A stretch of 64,000 nt of DNA from Rhizobiales bacterium TNE-4 (GTDB lineage Bacteria > Pseudomonadota > Alphaproteobacteria > Rhizobiales > Beijerinckiaceae). The DNA lies in contig JAHRCV010000001.1 of assembly GCA_019083985.1 (NCBI GenBank), positions 744,001 to 808,000 of the forward strand, written 5' to 3'. Below, piece after piece: positions 45,345 through 56,649 of the stretch (positions are counted from its first letter, which is position 1; the number at the start of each line of letters is the position of its first letter). The position numbers and the translations under genes were made by a program. Below the pieces are notes generated by a model. It saw only the letters and a list, made by a program, of their open reading frames with translations. It was not told where the DNA came from and did not search any database.

Positions 45345-46073
45345 ATGCGGTCAGGCGTCATTGCCCAAAAGCTCGGCATGACCCGCATCTTTACTGATGC
45401 AGGGGAACATGTGCCGGTGACCGTCCTTAAGCTCGACAATTGTCAAGTTGTCGCGCACCGGACGGAAGAAAAGAACGGTTACACGGCAGTCCAGCTGGGC
45501 GTCGGTGTTGCCAAGGTGAAGAATGTGTCGAAGGCCGAGCGTCAGCGCTTTGCCGTGGCCAAGGTTGAGCCGAAGCGCAAGCTCGCGGAATTCCGCGTTC
45601 CTGCCGATGGCTTGATCCCGGTCGGCGCGGAAATCACGGCAGACCATTTCGTTGTCGGTCAGTTCGTCGATGTGACGGGCACCACGACGGGTAAGGGCTT
45701 CGCCGGTGGTATGAAGCGCTGGAACTTCGGCGGTCTGCGTGCGTCGCACGGCGTTTCGATCTCGCATCGTTCGCTGGGCTCGACCGGTGGCCGTCAGGAC
45801 CCGGGCAAGACCTTCAAGAACAAGAAGATGGGCGGCCATCTCGGTGTCGAACGCGTGACGACGCAGAACCTGCGTGTCGTGCAGACGGATGTCGAACGCG
45901 GTCTGATCCTCGTCGAAGGCGCCGTTCCTGGCGTTAAGGGCGGCTGGATCTTCGTGTCGGACGCCGTGAAGCGCGCTCTGCCGAAGGATGCGCCGAAGCC
46001 CGGCAAGTTCCGTCTGCCCGGCGCGTCGAATGACGCGGCACCGGCTGCGGCTGAAGGCCAGGAGAACGCGTGA
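45345..46073 (+). CDS. rplC: 50S ribosomal protein L3
   Basis: 242 aa from ATG 45345 ([16 protein letters not shown]). The longer frame starting at 45291 overlaps rpsJ and is not homologous. The tail is the alphaproteobacterial Ala-rich extension ([11 protein letters not shown]). Its TGA overlaps the next ATG by one base. Confidence 0.98.
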   Translation: MRSGVIAQKLGMTRIFTDAGEHVPVTVLKLDNCQVVAHRTEEKNGYTAVQLGVGVAKVKNVSKAERQRFAVAKVEPKRKLAEFRVPADGLIPVGAEITADHFVVGQFVDVTGTTTGKGFAGGMKRWNFGGLRASHGVSISHRSLGSTGGRQDPGKTFKNKKMGGHLGVERVTTQNLRVVQTDVERGLILVEGAVPGVKGGWIFVSDAVKRALPKDAPKPGKFRLPGASNDAAPAAAEGQENA

Positions 46074-46693
46074 TGAAAATCGATCTGAAAACGCTCGAAG
46101 GCGCGTCTGCTGGTTCGGTTGAATTGTCGGATGCGATTTTCGGCCTCGAGCCGCGCGCCGACATCATTCACCGCATGGTGCTGTGGCAACTCGCCAAGCG
46201 TCAGGCCGGTACGCACAAGACGAAGACGCGTGCGGAAATCGCCCGCACCGGTAAGAAGATCTACCGCCAGAAGGGCACCGGCGGCGCTCGTCACGGTTCG
46301 GCGCGTGCGCCGATCTTCCGCGGTGGTGGCCGTGCGATGGGTCCGGTCGTGCGTTCGCACGCACATGACCTGCCGAAGAAGGTGCGCGCGCTTGCTCTCA
46401 AGCATGCGCTCTCGGCGAAGGTGAAGGCTGGTGGTCTCATCGTTGTTGACGATGTGAAGCTCGCTGAACCGAAGACGAAGGTGCTCGCTGAACGTTTCGG
46501 CAAGCTCGGCGTCGCCAACGCGCTGATCATCAGCGGCGCTCAGGTCGAAGAAAACTTCGCCCGCGCTGCGCGCAACATCCCGAACGTCGACGTTCTGCCG
46601 GTGCAGGGCATCAACGTGTATGACATTCTGCGCCGCGACACGCTGGTGTTGTCGAAGGCGGCAGTCGACGCCCTGGAGGCCCGGTTCAAATGA
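46073..46693 (+). CDS. rplD: 50S ribosomal protein L4
   Basis: 206 aa. The loop [19 protein letters not shown] lines the exit tunnel. Starts at the ATG in TGATG with rplC; a GTG one codon earlier is the alternative. In E. coli L4 autoregulates the S10 operon; no leader structure was verified here. Confidence 0.98.
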   Translation: MKIDLKTLEGASAGSVELSDAIFGLEPRADIIHRMVLWQLAKRQAGTHKTKTRAEIARTGKKIYRQKGTGGARHGSARAPIFRGGGRAMGPVVRSHAHDLPKKVRALALKHALSAKVKAGGLIVVDDVKLAEPKTKVLAERFGKLGVANALIISGAQVEENFARAARNIPNVDVLPVQGINVYDILRRDTLVLSKAAVDALEARFK

Positions 46694-46986
46694 GCACGGA
46701 TCCGCGCCATTACGACGTCATCGTCGGCCCGGTGATCACCGAAAAGGCCACGAACGCCGTCGAGCAGAACAAGGTGGTTTTCCGCGTCCGCAAGGAAGCG
46801 ACGAAGCCTGAAATCAAAGCCGCAGTCGAAAAGCTGTTCGACGTGAAGGTTGAAGCCGTCAACACGCTTGTCCGCAAGGGCAAGGTGAAGCGCTTCAAGA
46901 ACACGCAGGGTACGCAGATCGACGTGAAGCGCGCCGTCGTGACTTTGGCCGAAGGCCAGACGATCGACGTCACCACCGGCCTCTGA
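46690..46986 (+). CDS. rplW: 50S ribosomal protein L23
   Basis: 98 aa. [14 protein letters not shown] start, exit-tunnel docking site for trigger factor and SRP. ATGA overlap with rplD indicates translational coupling. Confidence 0.98.
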   Translation: MSTDPRHYDVIVGPVITEKATNAVEQNKVVFRVRKEATKPEIKAAVEKLFDVKVEAVNTLVRKGKVKRFKNTQGTQIDVKRAVVTLAEGQTIDVTTGL

Positions 46987-47006
46987 GCAGACCGGGGAGA
47001 AACACG

Positions 47007-47846
47007 ATGGCACTGAAAACATTCAAGCCGATTACCCCGAGCCTTCGTCAGCTCGTGATCGTCGACCGCGCGGAGCTCTACAAGGGCAAGCCGGTCAAGG
47101 CGCTCACGGAAGGCAAGACGTCAGCGGGTGGCCGTAACAACACCGGCCGCGTGACGGTTCGCTTCCGTGGCGGCGGTCACAAGCAGACCTATCGTATCGT
47201 TGATTTCAAGCGCCGTGCGCAGCTCGGTCAGGCCGGTAAGGTCGAGCGGATCGAATATGATCCGAACCGCACCGCGTTCATCGCGCTGATCAAGTATGCT
47301 GATGGCACGCTGAGCTACATCCTCGCGCCGCAGCGTCTGTCGGTTGGCGATGAAGTGATGGCTGGCCCGAATGCGGACATCAAGCCGGGCAACGCTCTGC
47401 CTATCGGCGCGATCCCGGTCGGCACGCTTGTGCACAACGTCGAAATGAAGATCGGCAAGGGTGGGGCGATTGCCCGCTCGGCTGGCACCTACGCGCAGAT
47501 CGTCGGTCGCGACCAGGGTTATGTGATCCTGCGTCTCAACTCTGGCGAACAGCGTCTTGTCCATGGCGAATGCTTTGCCACGGTTGGCGCGGTGTCGAAC
47601 CCCGATCACATGAACATCTCGATCGGCAAGGCTGGCCGTTCGCGCTGGTTGGGCCGCCGTCCGCACAATCGCGGCGTCACCATGAACCCGATCGACCATC
47701 CGCATGGCGGCGGCGAAGGCCGTACGTCAGGTGGCCGTCACCCCGTCACGCCCTGGGGCAAACCGACCAAGGGCAAGAAGACGCGCTCGAATAAGCGGAC
47801 CGACAAGTTCATCGTGTCGACCCGCCATGCGCGTAAGAAGAAGTAA
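47007..47846 (+). CDS. rplB: 50S ribosomal protein L2
   Basis: 279 aa, peptidyl-transferase-centre protein. The C-terminal [16 protein letters not shown] and [11 protein letters not shown] carry the conserved His. Shine-Dalgarno GGGGAGA. Confidence 0.99.
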   Translation: MALKTFKPITPSLRQLVIVDRAELYKGKPVKALTEGKTSAGGRNNTGRVTVRFRGGGHKQTYRIVDFKRRAQLGQAGKVERIEYDPNRTAFIALIKYADGTLSYILAPQRLSVGDEVMAGPNADIKPGNALPIGAIPVGTLVHNVEMKIGKGGAIARSAGTYAQIVGRDQGYVILRLNSGEQRLVHGECFATVGAVSNPDHMNISIGKAGRSRWLGRRPHNRGVTMNPIDHPHGGGEGRTSGGRHPVTPWGKPTKGKKTRSNKRTDKFIVSTRHARKKK

Positions 47847-47858
47847 GAGGGCTCAGCG

Positions 47859-48137
47859 ATGACACGCTCCGTATGGAAAGGCCCGTTCGTCGACGGTTAT
47901 CTGCTGAAGAAGGCAGAAGCTGCGCGCGGTGCTGGCCGCGCCGAAGTGATCAAGATCTGGAGCCGCCGCTCCACGATCCTGCCGCAGTTCGTCGGTCTGA
48001 CGTTCGGCGTCTATAACGGCCAGAAGCATGTCCCGGTCTTTGTGACCGAGGAAATGGTCGGCCATAAATTTGGTGAATTCTCTCCGTCGCGCACCTTCTA
48101 CGGCCACGCGGCGGACAAGAAGGCGAAGAGGAAGTAA
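47859..48137 (+). CDS. rpsS: 30S ribosomal protein S19
   Basis: 92 aa. [15 protein letters not shown] and [15 protein letters not shown] are typical. It pairs with S13 in the 30S head. Only three bases separate it from rplV. Confidence 0.99.
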   Translation: MTRSVWKGPFVDGYLLKKAEAARGAGRAEVIKIWSRRSTILPQFVGLTFGVYNGQKHVPVFVTEEMVGHKFGEFSPSRTFYGHAADKKAKRK

Positions 48138-48140
48138 GCC

Positions 48141-48521
48141 ATGGGTAAAGCATCCGCTCCCCGCGCGCTTGCGGACAACGAGGCGAAGGCCGTTCTTCGC
48201 ATGATCCGTGTCTCGCCGCAGAAGCTCAATCTTGTTGCGGGCTTGATCCGCGGCAAGAAGGTTTCGCGCGCTCTCGCCGATCTCGAATTCTCGCGCAAGC
48301 GCATCGCCAAGGATGTGCGCAAGTGCCTCGAAAGCGCGATTGCGAACGCCGAAAACAATCACGATCTCGATGTCGACGATCTCGTCGTGTCGCAGGCCTT
48401 CGTGGGCAAGGCGCTGGTGATGAAGCGGTTCCATGCGCGTGCGCGTGGTCGCGCCGGCCGGGTCGAGAAGCCTTTCTCGAACCTGACGATCATCGTCCGC
48501 GAAGTCGAAGCGAAAGCCTGA
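48141..48521 (+). CDS. rplV: 50S ribosomal protein L22
   Basis: 126 aa. [20 protein letters not shown] start region and the tunnel beta-hairpin [12 protein letters not shown], without macrolide-resistance-type deletions. Confidence 0.99.
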   Translation: MGKASAPRALADNEAKAVLRMIRVSPQKLNLVAGLIRGKKVSRALADLEFSRKRIAKDVRKCLESAIANAENNHDLDVDDLVVSQAFVGKALVMKRFHARARGRAGRVEKPFSNLTIIVREVEAKA

Positions 48522-48531
48522 GGAGAGAACG

Positions 48532-49236
48532 ATGGGTCAGAAGGTCAATCCGATCGGGCTTCGTCTCGGCATCAACCGCACGTGGGACAGCCGCTGGGTC
48601 GCCGACAAGAACGAATACGGTAAGCTCGTCCACGAAGACATCCGCATCCGCGCAGCGCTGATGAAGCTCCTGAAGCAGGCGGCGGTGTCGAAGATCGTGA
48701 TCGAGCGTCCGCACAAGAAGTGCCGCGTGACAATCTACTCGGCGCGTCCGGGTGTGGTCATCGGCAAGAAGGGCGCGGACATCGATAAGCTGCGCAAGGT
48801 CGTGTCGAAGATGACGGACTCCGAAGTCGTCATCAACATCATCGAAGTGCGCAAGCCGGAAATCGACGCGACGCTCGTCGCTGAATCGATCGCCCAGCAG
48901 CTCGAACGCCGCGTGGCTTTCCGCCGCGCGATGAAGCGGGCCGTGCAGTCGGCGATCCGTCTCGGCGCTGAAGGCATCCGTATTAACTGCTCGGGCCGCC
49001 TCGGCGGCGCCGAAATCGCCCGCCTCGAATGGTACCGTGAAGGCCGCGTGCCGCTGCATACGCTGCGCGCCGACGTCGATTACGGCACCGCAACGGCGTT
49101 CACCACCTATGGCACCTGCGGCATCAAGGTCTGGATCTTCAAGGGCGAAATCCTTGAGCACGACCCGATGGCTCAGGACAAGCGCATGGCCGACGATGGC
49201 GCCCGTTCGGGTGGCCGCCGCGACGCTGCGGCCTAA
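48532..49236 (+). CDS. rpsC: 30S ribosomal protein S3
   Basis: 234 aa. KH domain with [14 protein letters not shown] (GxxG) at the mRNA entry site. The C-terminal Arg/Gly tail is typical of the order. Confidence 0.99.
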   Translation: MGQKVNPIGLRLGINRTWDSRWVADKNEYGKLVHEDIRIRAALMKLLKQAAVSKIVIERPHKKCRVTIYSARPGVVIGKKGADIDKLRKVVSKMTDSEVVINIIEVRKPEIDATLVAESIAQQLERRVAFRRAMKRAVQSAIRLGAEGIRINCSGRLGGAEIARLEWYREGRVPLHTLRADVDYGTATAFTTYGTCGIKVWIFKGEILEHDPMAQDKRMADDGARSGGRRDAAA

Positions 49237-49262
49237 GGCCGTAGCCGACCAGGAGAAGCATC

Positions 49263-49676
49263 ATGCTCCAGCCGAAAAAGACTAAGTTCCGCAAGCAGTT
49301 CAAGGGCCGCATTCACGGCGCTGCTAAAGGCGGGTTCAATCTCGACTTCGGGCAGTATGGCCTGAAGGCGATGGAGCCGGACCGGGTGACAGCCCGTCAG
49401 ATCGAAGCCGCGCGTCGTGCGCTGACCCGTCACATGAAGCGTGCGGGCCGCGTGTGGATCCGCGTGTTCCCGGATGTGCCGGTGTCGGCCAAGCCGACCG
49501 AAGTGCGTATGGGTAAGGGTAAGGGCGCTCCCGAATATTGGGCCGCGCGTATCCATCCCGGCCGTATCATGTTCGAAATCGACGGCGTGCCGCTCGATGT
49601 CGCACGGGAAGCTCTGACCTTGGCCGCTGCAAAGCTGCCGATCAAGACGCGCTTCGTGCAGCGCATTGCTGAGTGA
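49263..49676 (+). CDS. rplP: 50S ribosomal protein L16
   Basis: 137 aa. [17 protein letters not shown] start; [18 protein letters not shown] contains the Arg that is hydroxylated in some bacteria. AGGAGAAG Shine-Dalgarno. Confidence 0.99.
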   Translation: MLQPKKTKFRKQFKGRIHGAAKGGFNLDFGQYGLKAMEPDRVTARQIEAARRALTRHMKRAGRVWIRVFPDVPVSAKPTEVRMGKGKGAPEYWAARIHPGRIMFEIDGVPLDVAREALTLAAAKLPIKTRFVQRIAE

Positions 49677-49687
49677 GGGCAGGGACC

Positions 49688-49894
49688 ATGAAGACGAAAC
49701 AACGTGTTTCCGACCTCAATGCGATGTCGGCCGATCAGCTCCAGGACGAGCTTCTGAAGCTCAAGAAGGAGCAGTTCAACCTGCGCTTCCAGCGTGCGAC
49801 GGGCCAGCTCGAAAACACCTCGCGCGTGCGTGAAGTGCGCCGCGATATCGCCCGCGTCAAAACGATCGCCGGCAAGCCGGCCACGAAGGCCTGA
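49688..49894 (+). CDS. rpmC: 50S ribosomal protein L29
   Basis: 68 aa. [14 protein letters not shown] start (ATG 49688; the frame from 49673 overlaps rplP) and [19 protein letters not shown] signature. Two-helix protein near the exit tunnel. Confidence 0.97.
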   Translation: MKTKQRVSDLNAMSADQLQDELLKLKKEQFNLRFQRATGQLENTSRVREVRRDIARVKTIAGKPATKA

Positions 49895-49904
49895 GGAGAC
49901 ATCA

Positions 49905-50147
49905 ATGCCGAAGCGTATTCTCCAGGGTGTCGTGGTCAGCGACAAGCAGGACAAGACAGTGGTTGTGAAGGTGGAACGCCGTTTCACACACCCCCTGTTC
50001 AAGAAGACGGTCCGCCGTTCCAAGAACTTCCACGCTCATGATGAGGCGAATGCCTATAAGGTGGGCGATGAGGTCCGGATCGAAGAAACCCGTCCGCTCA
50101 GCAAGCTGAAGTGCTGGGTGGTGGTTGACGCAGTCGCGAAGTCGTAA
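49905..50147 (+). CDS. rpsQ: 30S ribosomal protein S17
   Basis: 80 aa. [20 protein letters not shown] start and [17 protein letters not shown]-fold signature. ATG 49905 follows GAGGAGA directly after rpmC; the longer frame from 49794 is out of homology. End of the S10 operon in the classical definition. Confidence 0.98.
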   Translation: MPKRILQGVVVSDKQDKTVVVKVERRFTHPLFKKTVRRSKNFHAHDEANAYKVGDEVRIEETRPLSKLKCWVVVDAVAKS

Positions 50148-50252
50148 TAGACCCCGCGGCACAATGAGGGGACATAGATCCCCGTCAGGCGAAGTCCGGC
50201 AGGTCGCCAAAACTCTGCCGGAAACCTGTCTGAGACAGAGGAAGGATCGACA

Positions 50253-50621
50253 ATGATCCAAATGCAGACGAATCTTGACGTCGCCGACAATTCAGGCGCG
50301 CGTCGCGTGATGTGCATCAAAGTTCTCGGCGGTTCGAAGCGTAAATATGCCTCGGTGGGCGACATCATCGTCGTCTCGATCAAGGAGGCTATTCCGCGCG
50401 GCCGTGTGAAGAAGGGCGATGTGATGAAGGCCGTTGTCGTGCGCACGGCCAAGGACATCCGCCGTCCAGACGGCTCGGTGATCCGCTTCGACCGCAATGC
50501 GGCGGTTCTGATCAACAATCAGAAAGAGCCTGTCGGCACCCGTATCTTCGGGCCGGTGCCGCGCGAACTTCGCGCCAAGAACCACATGAAAATTATCTCG
50601 CTGGCGCCGGAGGTGCTGTGA
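50253..50621 (+). CDS. rplN: 50S ribosomal protein L14
   Basis: 122 aa. [21 protein letters not shown] signature start. It is preceded by a 105-bp gap, the S10/spc junction, where an internal promoter or S8 control site would be expected. First gene of the spc operon. Confidence 0.99.
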   Translation: MIQMQTNLDVADNSGARRVMCIKVLGGSKRKYASVGDIIVVSIKEAIPRGRVKKGDVMKAVVVRTAKDIRRPDGSVIRFDRNAAVLINNQKEPVGTRIFGPVPRELRAKNHMKIISLAPEVL

Positions 50622-50938
50622 TGGCCGCGAAGATCAAGAAGGGCGACAAGGTCGTCGTTCTCACCGGTCGTGACAAGGGCAAGTCCGGTGAAGTCGTGCA
50701 GGTGCTGCCGAAGGAAACGCGCGCCATCGTGCGTGGCGTGAACCTCGTGAAGCGCCATACCCGCCAGACGGCTCAGACCGAAGGCGGCATCATCACCAAG
50801 GAAGCCGCGATCCAGTTGTCGAACATCGCTATTGCCGATCCGAAGGATGGCAAGCCGACCCGCGTCGGTTTCAAGGTGCTCGAAGACGGCCGCAAGGTGC
50901 GTTTCGCCAAGCGTTCGGGAGATCTGATCGATGGCTAA
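50621..50938 (+). CDS. rplX: 50S ribosomal protein L24
   Basis: 105 aa. KOW motif [20 protein letters not shown]. The ATG at 50621 overlaps the rplN stop (TGATG); a GTG one codon upstream is the alternative. Its end overlaps rplE by eight bases. Confidence 0.98.
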   Translation: MAAKIKKGDKVVVLTGRDKGKSGEVVQVLPKETRAIVRGVNLVKRHTRQTAQTEGGIITKEAAIQLSNIAIADPKDGKPTRVGFKVLEDGRKVRFAKRSGDLIDG

Positions 50939-51494
50939 GGTTGAAGTGGCGCTCGAGCCGCGCCTCAAGAAAATCTACAATGACGTCGTGCGTCCGAAGC
51001 TGATCGAAGAGTTCGGCTATAAGAACCCGATGGAAGTTCCGCGCATCGAAAAGATCGTGCTGAACATGGGTGTCGGCGAAACGACGGCGGACACGAAGAA
51101 GGCTCAGGTGGCTGCGGCTGACCTCGCCCTCATCGCTGGTCAGCGTCCGGTGATCACCAAAGCCCGTAAGGCGATCGCGACCTTCAAGGTCCGCGAGAAT
51201 ATGCCGCTCGGTGCGAAGGTGACTCTCCGCAAGGCGAAGATGTACGAGTTCCTCGATCGTCTCGTGAACATCGCGCTCCCGCGCGTTCGCGACTTCCGCG
51301 GTCTGAACCCGAAGTCGTTCGACGGCCGCGGCAATTATGCCCTCGGCATCAAGGAACATCTCGTGTTCCCTGAAATCAACTATGACAAGGCCGAAGCTGT
51401 GTGGGGCATGGACATCGTTGTCTGCACCACCGCTAAGACCGACGACGAAGCGCGTGCGCTTCTTCGCGCTTTCAACTTCCCGTTCCGGCAGTAA
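50931..51494 (+). CDS. rplE: 50S ribosomal protein L5
   Basis: 187 aa, 5S rRNA-binding. [17 protein letters not shown] and [20 protein letters not shown] are signatures. It starts inside the 3' end of rplX. Confidence 0.99.
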   Translation: MAKVEVALEPRLKKIYNDVVRPKLIEEFGYKNPMEVPRIEKIVLNMGVGETTADTKKAQVAAADLALIAGQRPVITKARKAIATFKVRENMPLGAKVTLRKAKMYEFLDRLVNIALPRVRDFRGLNPKSFDGRGNYALGIKEHLVFPEINYDKAEAVWGMDIVVCTTAKTDDEARALLRAFNFPFRQ

Positions 51495-51530
51495 GGGTCC
51501 GCCCTTAAACGCGGAGACCAGGAGACATCC

Positions 51531-51836
51531 ATGGCCAAGAAAAGTTCGATCGAAAAGAACAAGCGCCGCATGAAGCTCTCGAAGCAATATTCGGGGCGTC
51601 GTGAACGCTTGCTCGCGATCACAGAAGACAAGACCAAGTCGATGGAAGAGCGCTTCGCTGCGACGCTGAAGCTCGCAGAAATGCCGCGCAATTCCAACCC
51701 GACACGCATCCGCAACCGTTGCGAAGTGACCGGCCGTCCGCGCGCCGTTTACCGCAAGCTGAAGATGTCCCGTATCGCGCTCCGCGAGCTTGGCTCGAAG
51801 GGTCTCGTTCCGGGTCTTCTGAAGTCGAGCTGGTAA
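51531..51836 (+). CDS. rpsN: 30S ribosomal protein S14
   Basis: 101 aa. The long, zinc-free form: only one cysteine ([15 protein letters not shown]) and no CxxC pairs. The tail [11 protein letters not shown] is typical. Good AGGAGA Shine-Dalgarno. Confidence 0.98.
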   Translation: MAKKSSIEKNKRRMKLSKQYSGRRERLLAITEDKTKSMEERFAATLKLAEMPRNSNPTRIRNRCEVTGRPRAVYRKLKMSRIALRELGSKGLVPGLLKSSW

Positions 51837-51848
51837 GGAGGATCGGAC

Positions 51849-52247
51849 ATGGCAGTGAATGATCCCGTCGGCGATATGCTGACACGCATCCGCAACGCGC
51901 AGCTGCGTCGCAAGGGCACCGTCTCGACACCTGGCTCGCGTCTGCGCGCCAATGTGCTCGATGTGCTGAAGGCCGAAGGTTACATCCGCGGCTATTCGGT
52001 GACGGAATATGGCAATGGCCGGACCGAGTTCGAAATCGAACTCAAATATTTCGATGGCGAGCCTGTGATCCGCAAGATCGCGCGCGTCTCGAAGCCGGGC
52101 CGCCGCGTGTATTCGTCCGTTTCCGCTATGCCGCGCGTCGCCAACGGCCTCGGCATTACCATTCTCTCGACGCCGCAAGGCGTGATGGCCGATCATGAGG
52201 CTCGCGAGAAGAATGTGGGCGGCGAAGTATTGTGCACGGTCTTCTGA
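51849..52247 (+). CDS. rpsH: 30S ribosomal protein S8
   Basis: 132 aa. [18 protein letters not shown] start and [23 protein letters not shown] tail. In E. coli S8 is the translational repressor of the spc operon. Confidence 0.99.
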   Translation: MAVNDPVGDMLTRIRNAQLRRKGTVSTPGSRLRANVLDVLKAEGYIRGYSVTEYGNGRTEFEIELKYFDGEPVIRKIARVSKPGRRVYSSVSAMPRVANGLGITILSTPQGVMADHEAREKNVGGEVLCTVF

Positions 52248-52280
52248 TCGGGCACGGGACAACTTGAGGAGCAAGAGACA

Positions 52281-52814
52281 ATGTCTCGTATCGGCAAGAA
52301 GCCCGTCCCCGTTCCCGCTGGCGTGACCGCCACGGTGACCGGGCAGACGGTGAAGGTGAAGGGCTCGAAGGGCGAACTGTCTTTCGTGGTTCCGGATCGT
52401 GTGAATGTCGCGATGGAAAACGGCGCGATCGCCGTGCAGCCGCGCGATGAAACCAAGCAGGCGCGTGCGATGTGGGGCATGTCCCGCTCGCAGGTTGCCA
52501 ACCTCGTCGAGGGCGTCTCGAAGGGTTATGAGAAGAAGCTCGAAATCAACGGCGTCGGTTATCGCGCTGCGGTTGCGGGCAAGGTTCTCAAGCTCGCGCT
52601 CGGCTACAGCCACGAAATCGATTTCGAAATTCCGGCCGGCATCGCGATTGTGACGCCTAAGCCGACCGAGATCCTCGTGTCTGGCATCGACAAGCAGCGC
52701 GTCGGTCAGGTGGCCGCGGAAATCCGCGAGCTCCGTGGTCCCGAGCCTTATAAGGGCAAGGGCATCAAGTACGCCGACGAATTCATCTTCCGTAAGGAAG
52801 GCAAGAAGAAGTAA
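52281..52814 (+). CDS. rplF: 50S ribosomal protein L6
   Basis: 177 aa. [15 protein letters not shown] start and the [15 protein letters not shown]-terminal signature near the factor-binding site. rplR starts 11 bases later. Confidence 0.99.
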   Translation: MSRIGKKPVPVPAGVTATVTGQTVKVKGSKGELSFVVPDRVNVAMENGAIAVQPRDETKQARAMWGMSRSQVANLVEGVSKGYEKKLEINGVGYRAAVAGKVLKLALGYSHEIDFEIPAGIAIVTPKPTEILVSGIDKQRVGQVAAEIRELRGPEPYKGKGIKYADEFIFRKEGKKK

Positions 52815-52825
52815 GGGGCCCGAAA

Positions 52826-53188
52826 ATGGCAAAGAACGAAGTTGCCACCGAACGCCGCGTTCAGCGCGTTCGTCGGGCTCTCAAGAAGGCGGCCAATGGT
52901 CGCCCGCGTCTCAGCGTGTTCCGCTCTTCGAAGCAGATCTATGCGCAGATCATCGACGACGCCAACGGCATCACGATTGCTGCCGCTTCGACGCTCGAGA
53001 AGGATGTGCGCGGCAAGCTGAAGACCGGTGCCGACATTGCTGCGGCTACGGAAATCGGCAAGCTCGTCGCCGAGCGCGCCAAGAAGGCCGGTGTCACCAA
53101 GGTCGTGTTCGACCGTGGCGCCTATATGTTCCACGGACGCGTGAAAGCGCTGGCGGAAGCCGCGCGCGAAGGCGGTCTGGAATTCTGA
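52826..53188 (+). CDS. rplR: 50S ribosomal protein L18
   Basis: 120 aa, 5S rRNA-binding. [18 protein letters not shown] and [23 protein letters not shown] are signatures. A strong hairpin follows its stop. Confidence 0.99.
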   Translation: MAKNEVATERRVQRVRRALKKAANGRPRLSVFRSSKQIYAQIIDDANGITIAAASTLEKDVRGKLKTGADIAAATEIGKLVAERAKKAGVTKVVFDRGAYMFHGRVKALAEAAREGGLEF

Positions 53189-53190
53189 TT

Positions 53191-53221
53191 GCGAGGGCGG
53201 GTCTTTGACCCGCCTCGCTTT
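53191..53221 (+). other. Terminator-like hairpin inside the spc operon (rplR-rpsE)
   Basis: Stem GCGAGG(G)CGGGTC / GACCCGCCTCGC with TTT loop and one bulged G, followed by CTTTGTT. The T-run is weak, so it may attenuate rather than stop transcription, or serve as an mRNA processing site. Confidence 0.6.
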
Positions 53222-53271
53222 GTTCAAGCGAGCGGCGCGTTTCTTTCGTGTCCGCGCAAGTGAGAGAACAC

Positions 53272-53832
53272 ATGGCAAGAGAACCCCGTGAGCGTCAGGA
53301 TCGCGAAGAACGCGATTCCGAATTTGTGGACCGCCTCGTCCACATCAACCGCGTCGCGAAAGTCGTGAAGGGCGGCCGTCGTTTCGGCTTCGCAGCCCTC
53401 GTCGTTGTCGGCGACCAGAAAGGTCGCGTTGGCTTCGGTCACGGCAAGGCACGTGAAGTGCCGGAAGCTATCCGCAAGGCCACTGATGCTGCTAAGCGCG
53501 CGCTTGTTCGCGTGCCGCTGCGCGAAGGTCGCACGCTGCATCACGACGTCACCGGCCGTCACGGTTCGGGCAAGGTCGTGCTCCGTGCAGCACCGGCCGG
53601 TACCGGCATCATCGCAGGCGGCCCGATGCGCGCCGTCTTCGAAGCGCTCGGCGTTCATGACGTCGTGTCGAAGTCGCTCGGTTCGTCGAACCCGTACAAC
53701 CTCGTCCGTGCCACGATCGATGCGCTGAAGCGCGAAGATAGCCCGCGCTCGGTTGCTGCGCGTCGTGGTCTCAAGGTTTCAGCTCTGCAAGCCCGCCGCG
53801 GTGATTCCGACGGCGCTGGCGCAGACGCCTGA
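53272..53832 (+). CDS. rpsE: 30S ribosomal protein S5
   Basis: 186 aa. [19 protein letters not shown]-terminus, [18 protein letters not shown] dsRNA-binding signature and [18 protein letters not shown] 53272 follows GAGAGA; the upstream frame to 53248 adds unconserved residues. Confidence 0.98.
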   Translation: MAREPRERQDREERDSEFVDRLVHINRVAKVVKGGRRFGFAALVVVGDQKGRVGFGHGKAREVPEAIRKATDAAKRALVRVPLREGRTLHHDVTGRHGSGKVVLRAAPAGTGIIAGGPMRAVFEALGVHDVVSKSLGSSNPYNLVRATIDALKREDSPRSVAARRGLKVSALQARRGDSDGAGADA

Positions 53833-53844
53833 TAGGAGGTCGCG

Positions 53845-54045
53845 ATGGCTAACAAGACGATCACTGTCGAACAAACCGGCAGCCCGATCCGCCGTGAAGC
53901 CGCCCAGCGTCAGACGCTGATCGGCCTCGGTCTCAATAAGATTCGTCGCCGCTCGACGCTCGCCGATACTCCGGCAACGCGCGGCATGATCGAACGTGTC
54001 AAGCACCTCGTGCGCGTCGTCGATGACGGCGGCAAGGCGCAGTGA
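53845..54045 (+). CDS. rpmD: 50S ribosomal protein L30
   Basis: 66 aa, the short bacterial form. [19 protein letters not shown] and [18 protein letters not shown] are signatures. ATG 53845 follows AGGAGG. Confidence 0.98.
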   Translation: MANKTITVEQTGSPIRREAAQRQTLIGLGLNKIRRRSTLADTPATRGMIERVKHLVRVVDDGGKAQ

Positions 54046-54055
54046 GGAGGATGCC

Positions 54056-54535
54056 ATGAAGCTAACGGACATCCGCGATAATTCAGGCGCGAAAAAGGGT
54101 CGTATCCGCGTAGGCCGCGGTATCGGCTCGGGTAAAGGCAAGACTGGTGGCCGCGGCGTGAAGGGTCAGAAGGCCCGTGCCGGCGTCGCTGTGAAGGGTT
54201 TCGAAGGCGGCCAAATGCCGCTCTATCGTCGCCTTCCCAAGCGCGGCTTCACCAATATCTTCGCCAAGGACATGAACGAAGTGAACCTCGGCCGCATCCA
54301 GCAGGCTGTGGACGCGAAGAAGCTCGATGTGACGAAACCCGTTACGGAAGCCGCTCTCGTGGCCGCTGGCGTGCTCTCCAAGGTGCGCGACGGCGTGAAG
54401 ATCCTCGGGCATGGTGAATTCAAGGCCAAGCTCGCTTTCGAAGTGGCTGGTGCGTCCAAGTCGGCGCAGGCAGCGATCGAGAAGGCTGGCGGCTCGGTGA
54501 AGATTCTCGCCGTTCAGGGCGAGGCGTCGGCCTAA
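54056..54535 (+). CDS. rplO: 50S ribosomal protein L15
   Basis: 159 aa. [22 protein letters not shown] start and [29 protein letters not shown] in two adjacent signature blocks. ATG 54056 follows GAGGAGG, just after rpmD. Confidence 0.98.
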   Translation: MKLTDIRDNSGAKKGRIRVGRGIGSGKGKTGGRGVKGQKARAGVAVKGFEGGQMPLYRRLPKRGFTNIFAKDMNEVNLGRIQQAVDAKKLDVTKPVTEAALVAAGVLSKVRDGVKILGHGEFKAKLAFEVAGASKSAQAAIEKAGGSVKILAVQGEASA

Positions 54536-54565
54536 GCGGGCTCGCGTCTGCCGACACGATCTTAT

Positions 54566-54604
54566 GCCGGGCGGCGGAATTTTTCCGCACCGCCCGGCTT
54601 TTTA
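54566..54604 (+). terminator. Terminator-like hairpin between rplO and secY
   Basis: Stem GCCGGGCGG / CCGCCCGGC with a T5-containing loop and T5 after the stem. secY follows 36 bp later. Partial termination here would lower SecY relative to the ribosomal proteins. Confidence 0.7.
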
Positions 54605-54640
54605 TTTCAGGCGCCTTTTCCGGCGTAGCGGAGCATAGAG

Positions 54641-55978
54641 ATGGCATCGGCTGCGGAACAACTTGCCGCTAACCTCAATTTCGGCGCGCTCGCGAAAGCG
54701 GACGAGCTGAAGAAACGCATCTGGTTCACGCTTGGCGCGCTGCTGATCTATCGCCTTGGGACCTATATCCCGATCCCGGGTATCAACATCGATGCGCTGG
54801 CTGAAATTTTCAAACAGCAGCAAGGCGGTGTGCTTGGTCTTTTCAATATGTTCTCAGGCGGCGCGGTTGGCCGTCTCGCGATTTTCGCGTTGAACATCAT
54901 GCCGTATATTTCGGCTTCGATTATCATTCAGTTGCTGACGTCAGTTGTGCCTTCACTCGAAGCCTTGAAGAAGGAAGGCGAGTCGGGCCGCAAGATCATC
55001 AATCAATACACGCGTTATCTCACCGTCGTGCTCGCGACGTTCCAGGCTTATGGCATCGCTGTTGGTCTGCAGAGCTCGGGCAATGTTGTGACGGAGCCTG
55101 GTCCGTTCTTCCTGCTCTCGACGACGATCACGCTGGTCGGTGGCACGATGTTCCTGATGTGGCTTGGTGAGCAGATCACCGCGCGCGGCATCGGCAATGG
55201 TTCGTCGCTGATCATCTTCGCAGGTATTGTCGCCGAACTTCCGTCGGCTTTGGCTGGCACGCTCGAACTCGGTCGTCAGGGTGCGATTTCAGCAGCGCTG
55301 ATCATCGGCATCACGGTCATGGTCGTGGTCGTGATCGCGTTCATCGTCTACATGGAGCGCGCGCAGCGCCGTCTCCTGATCAACTATCCGAAGCGTCAGG
55401 TCGGCAATCGCGTCTATGAAGGCCAGACATCCTTCCTGCCGCTGAAGCTCAACACCTCGGGCGTCATTCCGCCAATCTTTGCGTCGTCGCTGCTCCTGCT
55501 GCCGACCACGATTGCCGGGTTCTCGGCCCAGAGCGACCCGTCGGGCTGGCTTGCGACCATTTCGGCCTATCTGGCCCATGGCCGCCCGCTCTTCATGGCG
55601 CTTTATGCGGCCTTGATCATCTTCTTCGCCTTCTTCTACACGGCGATCGTGTTCAACCCGACCGAGACCGCCGACAATCTCAAGAAGCATGGCGGCTTCA
55701 TTCCGGGCATCCGCCCGGGTGAACGGACGGCCGAATATATCGACAAGGTGCTCTCCCGGATCACGGTTCTGGGCGCAGCCTATCTCGTCATCATCTGTCT
55801 CTTGCCCGAAGTGCTAGTTTCGCAAGCGTCACTTCCGTTCTATTTCGGTGGGACGTCGCTTCTCATCGTGGTGAGCGTGACGATGGACACCGTGGCACAG
55901 GTCCATGGCCATCTGCTCGCGCACCAATATGAGGGGCTCGTGAAGAAGGCGAAGCTGCGCGGGGGGAAACGCAAGTGA
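54641..55978 (+). CDS. secY: Protein translocase subunit SecY
   Basis: 445 aa, ten TM segments forming the Sec channel. The plug/TM2 region [39 protein letters not shown] (in parts) and the C-terminal [18 protein letters not shown] are clear. It pairs with SecE (25682). Its stop overlaps the GTG start of adk. Confidence 0.99.
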   Translation: MASAAEQLAANLNFGALAKADELKKRIWFTLGALLIYRLGTYIPIPGINIDALAEIFKQQQGGVLGLFNMFSGGAVGRLAIFALNIMPYISASIIIQLLTSVVPSLEALKKEGESGRKIINQYTRYLTVVLATFQAYGIAVGLQSSGNVVTEPGPFFLLSTTITLVGGTMFLMWLGEQITARGIGNGSSLIIFAGIVAELPSALAGTLELGRQGAISAALIIGITVMVVVVIAFIVYMERAQRRLLINYPKRQVGNRVYEGQTSFLPLKLNTSGVIPPIFASSLLLLPTTIAGFSAQSDPSGWLATISAYLAHGRPLFMALYAALIIFFAFFYTAIVFNPTETADNLKKHGGFIPGIRPGERTAEYIDKVLSRITVLGAAYLVIICLLPEVLVSQASLPFYFGGTSLLIVVSVTMDTVAQVHGHLLAHQYEGLVKKAKLRGGKRK

Positions 55979-56553
55979 GACTCATTCTTCTGGGACCGCC
56001 AGGGGCGGGGAAGGGCACGCAGGCCGCACGTCTCGTGGCCAAGTACGGGATCCCGCAGCTCTCGACGGGCGACATGCTCCGTGCTGCGGTTGCCGCCGGT
56101 ACGCCCGTCGGCCTCAAGGCGAAGGCCGTGATGGAATCGGGTGGCCTCGTCTCGGACGAGATCGTGATCGGCATCGTGGCAGACCGGATCGAAGAAGCCG
56201 ACGCCAAGAAGGGTTTCATCCTCGACGGTTTCCCGCGCACCGTGGCGCAGGCTGTGGCGCTCGACACCATGCTCGGTGAGAAGGGCGTCAAGCTCAACGC
56301 CGTGCTCGAATTCGTCGTCGATCAGAACGCGCTCGTCGGCCGCATCGTGAAGCGCGCCGAAGAAGCCAAGGCCGCCGGGCAGCCGGTACGCAAGGACGAT
56401 GATCCGGAGGTCTTCAAGACCCGGCTCGCCGCCTATAACCGGGATACGGCCATCGTGGCCCCTTATTATGAGAAGACCGGATTGTTGAAGAAGATCGATG
56501 GCATGCAACCCATCGACACGGTCACAGAAGCCATGATGAAGGCGCTCGGTTGA
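55975..56553 (+). CDS. adk: Adenylate kinase
   Basis: 192 aa from GTG 55975. P-loop [11 protein letters not shown] (residues 7-17), the AMP-binding [11 protein letters not shown] and [10 protein letters not shown] segments. The LID is the short form without the zinc/Cys insertion, as usual in alphaproteobacteria (longer ~214-aa forms elsewhere). It overlaps secY by four bases. A terminator hairpin spans its stop codon. Confidence 0.98.
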   Translation: MRLILLGPPGAGKGTQAARLVAKYGIPQLSTGDMLRAAVAAGTPVGLKAKAVMESGGLVSDEIVIGIVADRIEEADAKKGFILDGFPRTVAQAVALDTMLGEKGVKLNAVLEFVVDQNALVGRIVKRAEEAKAAGQPVRKDDDPEVFKTRLAAYNRDTAIVAPYYEKTGLLKKIDGMQPIDTVTEAMMKALG

Positions 56554-56564
56554 GCGCCTTTTTC
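56539..56564 (+). terminator. Terminator overlapping the adk stop codon
   Basis: Stem AAGGCGCTC / GAGCGCCTT with GGTT loop and T5. The upstream arm encodes the last adk codons and the loop/downstream arm contains the TGA. Confidence 0.85.
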
Positions 56565-56577
56565 TTTGAAGGGTTTT

Positions 56578-56608
56578 GAAGCGGGCCTCTGGCCCGCTTC
56601 ATGTTTTT
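56578..56608 (+). terminator. Second terminator downstream of adk
   Basis: Stem GAAGCGGGCC / GGCCCGCTTC with TCT loop, followed by ATGTTTTT. With the preceding hairpin it closes the S10-spc transcript here. Confidence 0.85.
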
Positions 56609-56649
56609 GATCTGATTTTTTGTATAAGACATTGAAAAAATAGATATAT

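Noticed and set aside
50871-52832. 653-codon minus-strand open frame across rplE-rplF
   Set aside because: Shadow of several overlapping, well-defined ribosomal protein genes.
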